Of a stretch of DNA of 64,000 nucleotides, positions 47,902 through 55,908 are shown piece by piece (the first letter of the stretch is position 1; the number at the start of each line of letters is the position of its first letter). Under the pieces are notes generated by a model that did no database searches, was not told where the DNA came from, and saw nothing but the letters and a program-made list of their open reading frames with translations. Location: NCBI GenBank assembly GCA_944381145.1, contig CALWJZ010000005.1:1-64000 (forward strand). The letters are read 5' to 3'. This DNA comes from an uncultured Clostridia bacterium (GTDB lineage: Bacteria > Bacillota > Clostridia > Christensenellales > UBA1242). A program made the position numbers and the translations under genes.

Positions 47902-48585
47902 ATGAAAATTTCAGGATTACAAAAACTATCTTTAGTTGATTTTGACGGACATATTTCTGCCACAATTTTTACTGCAGGTTGCAATTTTTTATGTCCTTTT
48001 TGTCATAACTCAGGATTGGTTTATAATTTAGAAGAGAATATAGAAGAAAGTGATGTAATTGAATATTTAAATAAGCGAAAAAACATGCTTGACTCTGTAT
48101 GTATAAGTGGTGGTGAACCTACTCTAAATAAGGACCTACCTCAATTTATTTCGAACATTAAAAACTTAGGTTACAAAGTTAAACTAGATACTAATGGAAC
48201 AAACCTAGAAATGATACAATATTTAGTAGAAAATAAATTAATAGATTATATTGCTATGGATATAAAAAATTCTATTGATAAATATCAAATAACAACTAAT
48301 TGCCCTGTAGATACCAATAAAATAAGAAGCACTATTAAATATATAATGAATTCCAATATTGATTATGAATTTAGAACAACATTAGTACAAGAGTACCACG
48401 ATTTAGAAGACATAAAAAAAATTGGGAAATTAATTCACAAAGCTAATAAATATTTTCTTCAACATTTTGTTGATAATGGTAATTGCATTGGTGACAATTT
48501 GCATGCTGTAAACAAAGAAACAGCCGAGATTTACTTAAAAGAAATCAAAAAATATGTACCTAATTCAAATTTAAGAGGATACTAA
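47902..48585 (+). CDS. nrdG: Radical-SAM activase of anaerobic ribonucleotide reductase
   Basis: 227 residues. NrdG-type enzymes use S-adenosylmethionine and a [4Fe-4S] cluster to form the glycyl radical on NrdD. The cluster motif is CNFLCPFCHN (~27-36, CX4CX2C spacing with an extra residue pattern CNFLCPFC), followed by ISGGEPTLNKDL (~71-82), the SAM-binding GGE, and LDTNGTN. No Shine-Dalgarno is present; a TATAAT ends six bases before the ATG, so the mRNA may be leaderless. The nrdD gene lies 3.4 kb on and is on the other strand, converging through trxB. Confidence 0.88.
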   Translation: MKISGLQKLSLVDFDGHISATIFTAGCNFLCPFCHNSGLVYNLEENIEESDVIEYLNKRKNMLDSVCISGGEPTLNKDLPQFISNIKNLGYKVKLDTNGTNLEMIQYLVENKLIDYIAMDIKNSIDKYQITTNCPVDTNKIRSTIKYIMNSNIDYEFRTTLVQEYHDLEDIKKIGKLIHKANKYFLQHFVDNGNCIGDNLHAVNKETAEIYLKEIKKYVPNSNLRGY

Positions 48586-48675
48586 TTATTTATATTATAA
48601 TGATTATTTTGCAATAAATAATTTTAATACTTCATAATATCAATAATAATCGAAATAATTTTTTTGATTATTATA

Positions 48676-48711
48676 TAAAAAATGCAAAAGATTGACTTTT
48701 GCATTTTTTAT
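48676..48711. terminator. Bidirectional terminator between nrdG and trxB
   Basis: aatgcaaaag (48681-48690), loop attga, cttttgcatt (48696-48705), with A and T runs on either side. Confidence 0.85.
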
Positions 48712-49613
48712 AAAGTATTCAAATAGTTACACGCATTAGTTCCTGCTACTGCACCGTCACACATCGCCGTAGTTACCTGTCTAACTGTTTTTTGTCTAGT
48801 ATCACCAGCAACGAATAAACCTGGTGTTTTTGTTTGTGTTGTTTCATCACTTTTGAAATACCCGAACTCATCAAGTTCAGCAAGATTTTCGAATCTTTTA
48901 TTATCAGGTATTTGACCTATGGCTACAAACAATGGAGTATTTTTTATTTCAAATGTAGATCCATCTAATTTCTCAAACACTATACCTTCTAATTCGTGTT
49001 CTCCATTTAATTTTATTGTTTTTGCATTTTTTGTAATATGAATATTTTTTCTAGTTTCAACAGCTTTCACTAAATTATCATCACCAAAAAATTTATCAAA
49101 CATAATTACTAAATTAACTTTTGAACATAACTCACTTAGAAGTAATGCATATTGAAGAGCTGTATTTCCGTCACCTATTAGCGTCACTTCTTTACCTGCA
49201 AAAAATGGTCCATCGCATATTGCACAATAGTAAATACCCTTGCCTATGAAGTCATCTTCTTTTTCTAACTTTAATTTTCGATGTTTAACTCCATTCGCTA
49301 TTATTACTGACTTACTTTCATATTTAGAAAACTCGCCAATTACTTCAAAAACATCTTCTACTTTTTTTATTTCAAGAACATTATCAAATTCGAATTCTAC
49401 ACCCAAATCGGTGATTTGATCAAAAATTTCTTCGCTTAATTTTTCACCCGAAATTTGTTTAACTGAAGGATAGTTTTCTACTTTTGGTGATTGTGCAATT
49501 TGCCCACCAATACTACTACCTTCTAGCAACAAAACTTTTTTGCCATTTCTAAGTGCATAGAGTGCCGAAGTCATACCCGACACTCCTCCACCTATTATTA
49601 TAATATCATACAT
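48708..49613 (-). CDS. trxB: Thioredoxin reductase
   Basis: 301 residues. FAD flavoprotein that passes electrons from NADPH to thioredoxin-like proteins. FAD motif IIIGGGVSGMTSALYALR (~5-22), redox motif CAICDG (~132-137), nucleotide motif IGDGNTALQYALLLS (~152-166) and the C-terminal FVAGDTRQKTVRQVTTA. Start ATG overlaps the nrdD stop by one base (TAATG). Because NrdD here ends in a glutaredoxin-like domain with CPNC, this reductase probably recycles that domain; inference from fusion and overlap. Confidence 0.93.
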   Translation of the reverse strand: MYDIIIIGGGVSGMTSALYALRNGKKVLLLEGSSIGGQIAQSPKVENYPSVKQISGEKLSEEIFDQITDLGVEFEFDNVLEIKKVEDVFEVIGEFSKYESKSVIIANGVKHRKLKLEKEDDFIGKGIYYCAICDGPFFAGKEVTLIGDGNTALQYALLLSELCSKVNLVIMFDKFFGDDNLVKAVETRKNIHITKNAKTIKLNGEHELEGIVFEKLDGSTFEIKNTPLFVAIGQIPDNKRFENLAELDEFGYFKSDETTQTKTPGLFVAGDTRQKTVRQVTTAMCDGAVAGTNACNYLNTL

Positions 49614-51979
49614 TACTTATTTTTTTCCTCTATATATCTTCTAATTTCACTTGCATTATCATAGTATTTAATTCCATCAGGTGTTGGAACTAACAAAGTT
49701 GGTGCTTTTTTTACATGAAGTGCTGTTGTCAAATCAGGATTTTCTTCAGCATCAACGACATTGTATTTTATATTTGCTTTATCAAGCAACATTTTTGCCA
49801 TTTTGCAATTTGGACAAGTTTTTGTTGCAAACAATGTAATTTGGTCTAGTTTTCCGTCTGCCATATCACACTCACATTCAGTTTGACATTCTTTTTTGTT
49901 TAGTTTGCTCGTAGCAATATCATATGTTTTTCTTTCTTTGAATTCTTCAGTCTTTCCATCATTCCAATTTTGGACTGGTCTATAATAACCGGTAATTCTA
50001 CTGTAAACTTCTGCAGGCTGTCCACACTCTGGACAATTGAAATGTTCACCGTTAATATATCCATGAGTTTTACAAACAGAATATGTAGGAGAAATAGTAT
50101 AATAAGGCAAACGATAATTTTCTGCAATTTTTCTTACCAAATCCATAGTAACTTTCCAATCTTCTAATTTTTCTCCTAGGAAAGCATGGAATACTGTACC
50201 AGAAGTATATAGAGTTTGAAGTTCATCTTGTATATCTAAAGCTTCAAAAATATCTGACGTAAAGTCGACTGGCAAATGTGAACTATTTGTATAATATGGA
50301 ACATTTTCATCTTTAGATCCAGTAATAATATCTGGATATCTTTCCTTGTCATGTTTAGCAAGTCTATAGGAAGTACTTTCTGCTGGTGTAGCCTCTAAGT
50401 TATATAAATCTCCATATTTTTCTTGGTAATCACTTAATCTATCTCTCATATGATTTAGAACTTTTTTTGTAAATTCTTGTGCATTTTTGTGTGTTAAATC
50501 TTCTCCCACCCAAATAGCATTCAAACAAGCCTCATTCATTCCAACTAAACCAATTGTTGAGAAATGATTATCAAAGGATCCTAGATATCTTTTTGTATAA
50601 GGGTATAGACCATATTCTAATAATTTTGTGATAACCTCTCTTTTTGTTTTCAATGAACGTGCTGAAATGTCCATCATATGATCAAGTCTATCAAAGAATT
50701 CTTCTTCAGTTTTTGAAAGATAAGCGATTCTTGGCATATTAATAGTAACAACTCCAACGCTTCCAGTACTTTCTCCTGAACCAAAATAACCACCTGATTT
50801 TTTGCGTAATTCTCTTAAATCTAGTCTCAATCTACAACACATACTTCTAACGTCACTTGGTTCCATATCAGAGTTAATATAATTTGAAAAATAAGGTGTA
50901 CCATATTTGGTTGTCATTTCAAATAATAATTTGTTATTTTCAGTTTCTGACCAATCAAAGTCTCTAGTAATTGAATATGTTGGAATAGGATATTGAAATC
51001 CTCTACCATTTGCATCACCTTCAATCATTATTTCAATAAATGCCTTGTTGACCATAGCCATTTCTTTTTCACAATCTTTGTATTTGAAGTTTTGTTCCTT
51101 ACCACCAACAATTGCATTTAATTCTGCAAGATCATTTGGAACTACCCAATCTAAAGTAATGTTTGTAAATGGTGCTTGTGTTCCCCAACGCGAAGGAGTA
51201 TTAACACCATAAATGAAACTTTGAATGCATTGTTTAACTTCTTTATAACTCAAATTATCAATTTTTACAAAAGGTGCAAGATAAGTATCAAAAGATGAAA
51301 ATGCTTGTGCTCCTGCCCATTCATTTTGCATTATTCCCAAGAAATTAACCATCTGATTACACAAAGTAGAAAGGTGACTAGCAGGTTTTGAAGTTATTTT
51401 TCCAGGAACGCCACCTAATCCTTCAACAATTAATTGTTTTAGTGACCAACCAGCACAATATCCAGTAAGCATAGACAAATCATGAATATGAATATCAGCA
51501 TTTTTGTGCGCTTGTTCAATTTCTTTGTCATAAACTTCGCTTAACCAATAATTAGCAGTAATAGCACCTGAGTTACTTAATATTAATCCTCCAACAGAAT
51601 ATGTTACAGTAGAATTTTCTTTAACTCTCCAGTCAGCAAGATTCAAATACTTATCTACTGTAGTTTTGTAATCCATCATAGTATTTTGAATGTTTCTTAC
51701 TTTTTCGTGATCACGTCTATATAATATATATGCCTTTGCAACATTTTCATATCCATTAGTCATCAAAACGCTTTCTACAATATCTTGAATATCCTCTACA
51801 CTAGGTATTGATTCTTCAAATTTTTCCATTAAATTTAATTCTGTAATCTTTGCCATTTTTTTGCAATCTTTTATTTCGCCATCGCCCAAAGATATCATAG
51901 CTTTTGCTATAGCATTTTCAATTTTACCAATATCATAATCAACTAATCTTCCATCTCTTTTTCTAATTTTTGTTATCAT
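49613..51979 (-). CDS. nrdD: Anaerobic ribonucleoside-triphosphate reductase with C-terminal glutaredoxin-like domain
   Basis: 788 residues. Class III enzyme that reduces NTPs to dNTPs without oxygen using a glycyl radical. ATP-cone at ~1-95 (ITKIRKRDGRLVDYDIGKI), core with the radical-enzyme fold, zinc-site cysteines (VCKTHGYI, NCPECGQP) and glycyl-radical motif RITGYYRPVQNWNDGK (~657-672). After a Cys-rich linker (CQTECECD) comes an extra domain (~703-788) with FATKTCPNCKMAKMLL, a glutaredoxin/NrdH-like active site. Such a fusion would supply the reductant in cis. AGGAG precedes ATG; promoter with two NrdR-like boxes upstream. Confidence 0.95.
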   Translation of the reverse strand: MITKIRKRDGRLVDYDIGKIENAIAKAMISLGDGEIKDCKKMAKITELNLMEKFEESIPSVEDIQDIVESVLMTNGYENVAKAYILYRRDHEKVRNIQNTMMDYKTTVDKYLNLADWRVKENSTVTYSVGGLILSNSGAITANYWLSEVYDKEIEQAHKNADIHIHDLSMLTGYCAGWSLKQLIVEGLGGVPGKITSKPASHLSTLCNQMVNFLGIMQNEWAGAQAFSSFDTYLAPFVKIDNLSYKEVKQCIQSFIYGVNTPSRWGTQAPFTNITLDWVVPNDLAELNAIVGGKEQNFKYKDCEKEMAMVNKAFIEIMIEGDANGRGFQYPIPTYSITRDFDWSETENNKLLFEMTTKYGTPYFSNYINSDMEPSDVRSMCCRLRLDLRELRKKSGGYFGSGESTGSVGVVTINMPRIAYLSKTEEEFFDRLDHMMDISARSLKTKREVITKLLEYGLYPYTKRYLGSFDNHFSTIGLVGMNEACLNAIWVGEDLTHKNAQEFTKKVLNHMRDRLSDYQEKYGDLYNLEATPAESTSYRLAKHDKERYPDIITGSKDENVPYYTNSSHLPVDFTSDIFEALDIQDELQTLYTSGTVFHAFLGEKLEDWKVTMDLVRKIAENYRLPYYTISPTYSVCKTHGYINGEHFNCPECGQPAEVYSRITGYYRPVQNWNDGKTEEFKERKTYDIATSKLNKKECQTECECDMADGKLDQITLFATKTCPNCKMAKMLLDKANIKYNVVDAEENPDLTTALHVKKAPTLLVPTPDGIKYYDNASEIRRYIEEKNK

Positions 51980-52029
51980 AGTTTTCTCCTGTTTTAGATA
52001 TTTTTTGTATTTTCACAATAACTGTCACA

Positions 52030-52085
52030 AGCATATATATTGTGTTTACGATTTAAATATACCACCACATATTGTATTTAGTCAA
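52030..52085 (-). promoter_or_regulatory. nrdD-trxB promoter with two NrdR-like boxes
   Basis: Minus strand TTGACT (52080-52085), 18-nt spacer, TATATT (52056-52061). Box B ATACAATATGTGGTGG (52062-52077) fills the spacer; box A ACACAATATATATGCT (52030-52045) lies just past the expected start. Both resemble the NrdR consensus acaCwATATaTwGtgt and begin 32 bp apart, the usual three-turn spacing. Confidence 0.65.
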
Positions 52086-52140
52086 GAATTTTTACATAAA
52101 AAAATAAAATAAATTATTTTGCAAAATCATTTATAAATAT

Positions 52141-52170
52141 AAAAAAAATAACCAAATCCAAGTATTTGGC
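52141..52170 (-). terminator. Terminator of ROK kinase gene
   Basis: aaccaaat (52149-52156) pairs with atttggct (52163-52170) allowing one G-T pair, followed on the minus strand by ATTTTTTT. Confidence 0.75.
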
Positions 52171-52212
52171 TATTTTTCTAAAAATTAATATTTGAGTCTT
52201 CAAAGTTTCTTA

Positions 52213-53115
52213 TTATTTAAATATTGCACACGCTCCCAAGATACCTGCATCATTACCTAATTTAGCGCATTTTATATCAACTTCTGGACTGTTTTTTAGT
52301 CCAAATTGTTGTTTTTTGCATAAAAATGCAACATTTTCAATTATTTTGGGAGCATAACTTAGTCCTCCACCAATTAAAATTGTGTCTGGTCTAAAAATAT
52401 TACACAAATCTAATACAAATTCAGTCAAGTTTTCTACATACTCATTTAATATTATCTTTGCACAATCATCACCACTTTCATATGCTTTGAGAATACTAGA
52501 AGCCATAACTTCATTTCCATTAACCTTAATATTGTTAGGCATTGTGGACATAATTTCTTTTGCCCTATTCGATAATGCCCTTAAAGAAATATAATTTTCA
52601 ACACAACCATTTCTTCCACAATTACACTTTTTCCCATTTTTTTCAAACATTACATGCCCCAACTCACCTGCACCACCAGAACCTTCGTAAAGTTGATTAT
52701 TAATTATAATTCCACCACCAACACCAGTTCCAAGAGTTATCATAACAATATTTTTTGAATTTATTTCTCCAAGCTCCTTTTCAGCTAAAACGGCAAGATC
52801 TGCATCATTTTTTATTACAACTGGTGTTCCAATTTCAGACTGTAAATATTCTTGAAAATCAAATTCGTCTAATTTAAATTTCGAACCACTTGCAATTTTG
52901 CCATTAATTACCATACCTGGATATCCTACAGAAATGCCTTGCACATCACTCCTTAACAAATTATTATTGCCTAATAACTCATCAATCACAGATATTACTT
53001 GCTTGATTATATCAAAATAATTTGTTGGAACAATAATTTTGTCAATTAATTTTTTGTCAGAAATAAGTCCTGCCTTTAAATTTGTTCCACCTATATCAAT
53101 ACCTATTAAATACAT
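52213..53115 (-). CDS. ROK-family sugar kinase (glucokinase-like)
   Basis: 300 residues. ATP motif GIDIGGTNLKAGLI (~4-17), ITLGTGVGGGIIINN (~126-140), GAGELGHVMFE and the ROK zinc site CNCGRNGCVENYIS (~162-175), then IGGGLSYAP. No winged-helix at the N-terminus, so a kinase rather than a ROK repressor. Glucose is a likely but unproved substrate; N-acylmannosamine or other hexoses are possible. AAGGAG precedes ATG. It is 20 nt behind the frameshifted metallo-beta-lactamase gene. Confidence 0.9.
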   Translation of the reverse strand: MYLIGIDIGGTNLKAGLISDKKLIDKIIVPTNYFDIIKQVISVIDELLGNNNLLRSDVQGISVGYPGMVINGKIASGSKFKLDEFDFQEYLQSEIGTPVVIKNDADLAVLAEKELGEINSKNIVMITLGTGVGGGIIINNQLYEGSGGAGELGHVMFEKNGKKCNCGRNGCVENYISLRALSNRAKEIMSTMPNNIKVNGNEVMASSILKAYESGDDCAKIILNEYVENLTEFVLDLCNIFRPDTILIGGGLSYAPKIIENVAFLCKKQQFGLKNSPEVDIKCAKLGNDAGILGACAIFK

Positions 53116-53135
53116 TTTTTCTCCTTGTTTTTAAT

Positions 53136-54047
53136 TCAAACTAAAAACTTACGATTTAGTAAATATTCTCCAAAATTTATTTGAATAATCGATGCCAAAC
53201 TTTCACCATCTAATAGATTATTTGTGCAATCTTCATTTTCTAACTGAAAATCTAATGAATTTTGAGAAATGCTAATTTCAATATTTCCGTTTGTATCGTT
53301 TCTATAAATTTTTATATTACTATCATAACTCATTAGAGTATTTAATGTTTCTGCATGTGGGTGGCCATAAGAATTATCAATTCCACATTGAATAATAGCA
53401 TATTCGGGATCAACTGCTTCAACAAATTCCATACTTGTAGCATTTGAACTGCCATGATGACCTAATTTCAAAACATCAACATTAATTGTACTTCCATATG
53501 TATTTATATATTCTTCTAAAACAACTTCTTCAGCATCTCCTGTGAACATAACTTTTTTATTCGCATACTCAAGTATCATAATAGGAGAATAATCATTAGG
53601 ATTATCATAAACAATTTTTTCTCTTTCATTAGTAGGTGTCAAAAAATCAAACTTATAAGAGTACTCTTTGTTCTGATAAATAAATTTATTGCTAAAATCA
53701 CTACTTTTGTTAAAAAGCTCAACAGTACATTTTTCATTATATGCTGCAACCAAAAAATCTGCATAAGTGGCACTTGTACTTACATAACCACCTTCCGTAT
53801 GTTTATTAAAACTTTCAGGAAGCGAACTTGCGTTAGAATGACTACTATAATTATTAGGTCTAAATATATAATTTACTTGATAATTTTCTAAAATCCAATC
53901 CATATTATCAACATGATCTCTATCTTGATGTGTAAGCAACAAATAATCAAAAATTTTGATATTATTTTGCGTTGTAAATTCTTCTATAGCATTTTTTGCA
54001 TCTGTAAACTGTCCACTATCTATAATCATATTTTTTCCATCTGGCAA
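53136..54047 (-). CDS. ComEC-like metallo-beta-lactamase domain (3' part of a frameshifted gene)
   Basis: 303 residues as written, beginning at an unlikely TTG. Metallo-beta-lactamase motifs: THQDRDH (~39-45), FTGDAEE, and KLGHHGSSNATS (~194-205), as in the ComEC/Rec2-type hydrolase domain. The frame stays open upstream of the TTG and reads LLDVGQGDCIIIELPDGKN, the conserved first strand of this family, but has no start codon there. That N-terminal continuation is supplied by the 54080-54307 reading frame, one base out of register. See the frameshift entry. Substrate unknown; stand-alone secreted or anchored members may act on nucleic acids. Confidence 0.8.
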   Translation of the reverse strand: MPDGKNMIIDSGQFTDAKNAIEEFTTQNNIKIFDYLLLTHQDRDHVDNMDWILENYQVNYIFRPNNYSSHSNASSLPESFNKHTEGGYVSTSATYADFLVAAYNEKCTVELFNKSSDFSNKFIYQNKEYSYKFDFLTPTNEREKIVYDNPNDYSPIMILEYANKKVMFTGDAEEVVLEEYINTYGSTINVDVLKLGHHGSSNATSMEFVEAVDPEYAIIQCGIDNSYGHPHAETLNTLMSYDSNIKIYRNDTNGNIEISISQNSLDFQLENEDCTNNLLDGESLASIIQINFGEYLLNRKFLV

Positions 54048-54079
54048 TTCTATAATAATACAATCTCCCTGACCTACAT

Positions 54080-54087
54080 CTAAAAGT
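54080..54087 (-). other. One-base frameshift site
   Basis: On the minus strand the join reads AAC TTT TAG. One more T in the run of four (plus 54082-54085) would give AAC TTT TTA GAT and fuse KINF to LDVGQGD. This can be a real mutation, a sequencing or assembly error in a homopolymer, or, less likely, -1 recoding. Confidence 0.8.
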
Positions 54088-54307
54088 TGATTTTCAGATC
54101 TTCTAGAGAATTTACATTAGTTACATATCCACCTGCTGTTGATAATACATCTTGTTTCTTTTTGAAATATTTATCTAGCCAACCTAACTTATATGCTATA
54201 CCAAGTACCAAAGCAAGTAATAATACAATAACCAATATCACAGCAAAATATTTATTTGCTATATTATGAATTTTCTTTCTTTGCGTTTTTGTTAATCTTT
54301 TTGACAT
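54080..54307 (-). CDS. Membrane-anchor part of the frameshifted metallo-beta-lactamase gene (5' part)
   Basis: 75 residues: a basic start (MSKRLTKTQRKKI), one membrane segment (FAVILVIVLLLALVLGIAYK, ~21-40) and a short exposed region ending VNSLEDLKINF before TAG. GGTGG precedes ATG. In related proteins such an anchor is followed directly by LDVGQGD, which is found here in the next frame. So this is most likely the start of one gene with the 53136-54047 domain, giving a membrane-anchored extracytoplasmic hydrolase. Confidence 0.75.
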   Translation of the reverse strand: MSKRLTKTQRKKIHNIANKYFAVILVIVLLLALVLGIAYKLGWLDKYFKKKQDVLSTAGGYVTNVNSLEDLKINF

Positions 54308-54429
54308 AATTATTCCACCTAAACTATTTCTATTATTTTTATATATTTATTAAAAAATGTCAAACAATGTATAAATAATTTTGTTCAGTTGTAATTATAA
54401 AAATATTAAATTTACACATTCCATTTTAT

Positions 54430-54457
54430 TTGAAAAATACAAATTTTGGTTTATAAT
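54430..54457 (+). promoter_or_regulatory. Promoter of nucleoside hydrolase gene
   Basis: TTGAAA (54430-54435), 16-nt spacer, TATAAT (54452-54457), 23 nt before the ATG at 54481. Confidence 0.55.
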
Positions 54458-54480
54458 AAAATCATTAAAAAGGATTAATT

Positions 54481-55389
54481 ATGAAGAAAAAGAATGTTAT
54501 TTTAGATGTAGACACAGGTATTGATGATGCTGTTGCGATTGCATTAGCAACTTATTCGTCTAGACTAAAAGTTAAATTAATTACCACAATTTGTGGAAAT
54601 TTAAGTGTAAATGAAGTTACAAAAAACACTCTTAATTTTTTGCAAGCAATAAACAAAAAAAATATACCTGTTGCAGTTGGTGCAGATAAACCTTTGGAAA
54701 GAGAAAAAGATAATTCAATTCAAGCTCATGGAAAAAAAGGATTAGGAAAATTTAAATTTCCTAAATGCGAACTAAAACCTGTTAAAAAAAATGCTGTAGA
54801 AAAAATGTATGAAGTAATACAAAAATCCAAAGAGAAGATTATAATTATAGCATTAGGACCTTTGACAAATATTGCTAAATTATTAATTGAACATCCTGAC
54901 GCAAAAGACAATATCGAATATATTTTAATAAGTGGAGGTTTATTACACGACAACAAAAGGAATCCATATTTAGGCTTTAATGTAATGCAAGACCCTGAAT
55001 CAGCAAGATATGTGCTAAAAAGCGGAGAGAAAATTATTATTTGTCCTAGCAACCATGGACATACGGCATTTCTAACTCCTGAAGAAGTAGAACAAACTAA
55101 ACTTATTAACAAAACAGGTGAAATGTTAGAATATATTTTTCGCTCTTACAAAGATAGACATGTCAAAGTTGGAATTGCTACACATGATCCTTGCGCTGTT
55201 ATATATGTATCTCACCCAGAAATATTTAGCAAAGAAAACATGTATGTTCATATACGATTTATAGAAAAATTAAAAACTGGAGTTATTGATTTTGATAAAA
55301 ACAAAGAACCTAATTGTAAAGTTGCAGTAGGAATAAATGTAAAAAAATTTAAAAAAATATATTTCAATACTTTAAGTAAAATGCCATAA
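54481..55389 (+). CDS. Inosine-uridine-preferring nucleoside hydrolase family protein
   Basis: 302 residues. Hydrolyses the N-glycosidic bond of ribonucleosides for base salvage. The calcium-binding DVDTGIDDAVAIAL (~9-22) is intact, followed by ALGPLTNIAKLL (~122-133), FNVMQDPESARYVL (~161-174) and THDPCAVIYV (~237-246). Exact nucleoside preference cannot be read from sequence. AAGGA precedes ATG. Single gene with its own promoter and terminator. Confidence 0.92.
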   Translation: MKKKNVILDVDTGIDDAVAIALATYSSRLKVKLITTICGNLSVNEVTKNTLNFLQAINKKNIPVAVGADKPLEREKDNSIQAHGKKGLGKFKFPKCELKPVKKNAVEKMYEVIQKSKEKIIIIALGPLTNIAKLLIEHPDAKDNIEYILISGGLLHDNKRNPYLGFNVMQDPESARYVLKSGEKIIICPSNHGHTAFLTPEEVEQTKLINKTGEMLEYIFRSYKDRHVKVGIATHDPCAVIYVSHPEIFSKENMYVHIRFIEKLKTGVIDFDKNKEPNCKVAVGINVKKFKKIYFNTLSKMP

Positions 55390-55427
55390 AAAAATATATC
55401 AGACAAAAGTGTCTGATATATTTTTTT
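55390..55427. terminator. Bidirectional terminator
   Basis: aatatatcagaca (55393-55405), loop aaag, tgtctgatatatt (55410-55422), A run before and T run after. Serves the converging hydrolase and DUF4234-like genes. Confidence 0.9.
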
Positions 55428-55453
55428 AGGCAACATTTGATTTGTTAATTGAT

Positions 55454-55840
55454 TTATTTTTTTCCATTATAAATTGCACATACTTGATTGAAACCTTTTA
55501 TATATTTTGCAAATGCTACAAAAGGACCTATAATAATCAATTGACCCAAAATCATCCACAATATATATGATATTATAGTACATTTAGGTTCTACTCCCTC
55601 ATTTTCAGCAAATTTTTGCCAACGATAAATAAGTAGTAATTGCCAAACTACTCCATAAATTCCAAAAGTAATAATACTAAGTAAAATGAATGCAAGCAAT
55701 CCACTTGTATGTTTTCCATCTTTTTGACAAGCAATATTAGTATCTCTAGAAATAATGTGAAGTAGTACTAGTGAATAAATGCCACAAGTAATTAAACTAA
55801 GCAAAAGTACAATAAACCAATTTCTATTATCTTTTAACAT
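55454..55840 (-). CDS. DUF4234-like small membrane protein
   Basis: 128 residues with four membrane segments. Two related halves each have LSLITCGIYSL or LSIITFGIYGV, the pattern of DUF4234 proteins, and ISRDTNIACQKDGKHTSG sits between them. Function unknown. Start is the ATG at 55840, with AAAGGAG seven bases upstream; a TTG just before it is less likely. It lies downstream of pheT in the same direction, with a short hairpin (55856-55879) between. Confidence 0.75.
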   Translation of the reverse strand: MLKDNRNWFIVLLLSLITCGIYSLVLLHIISRDTNIACQKDGKHTSGLLAFILLSIITFGIYGVVWQLLLIYRWQKFAENEGVEPKCTIISYILWMILGQLIIIGPFVAFAKYIKGFNQVCAIYNGKK

Positions 55841-55908
55841 CAATATTCTCCTTTGTTGTTATTAAAAAGATAATAACAAAATATAATTAAAAAATCAAAC
55901 GATAATCA

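Noticed and set aside
54080-54087. Programmed -1 frameshift
   Set aside because: The sequence lacks a good X XXY YYZ slippery heptamer, so a mutation or sequencing error is the simpler reading, although recoding is not excluded.
55856-55879. Terminator of pheT
   Set aside because: The hairpin ttgttatt/aataacaa has no T run after it on the minus strand and lies in the leader of the DUF4234-like gene.
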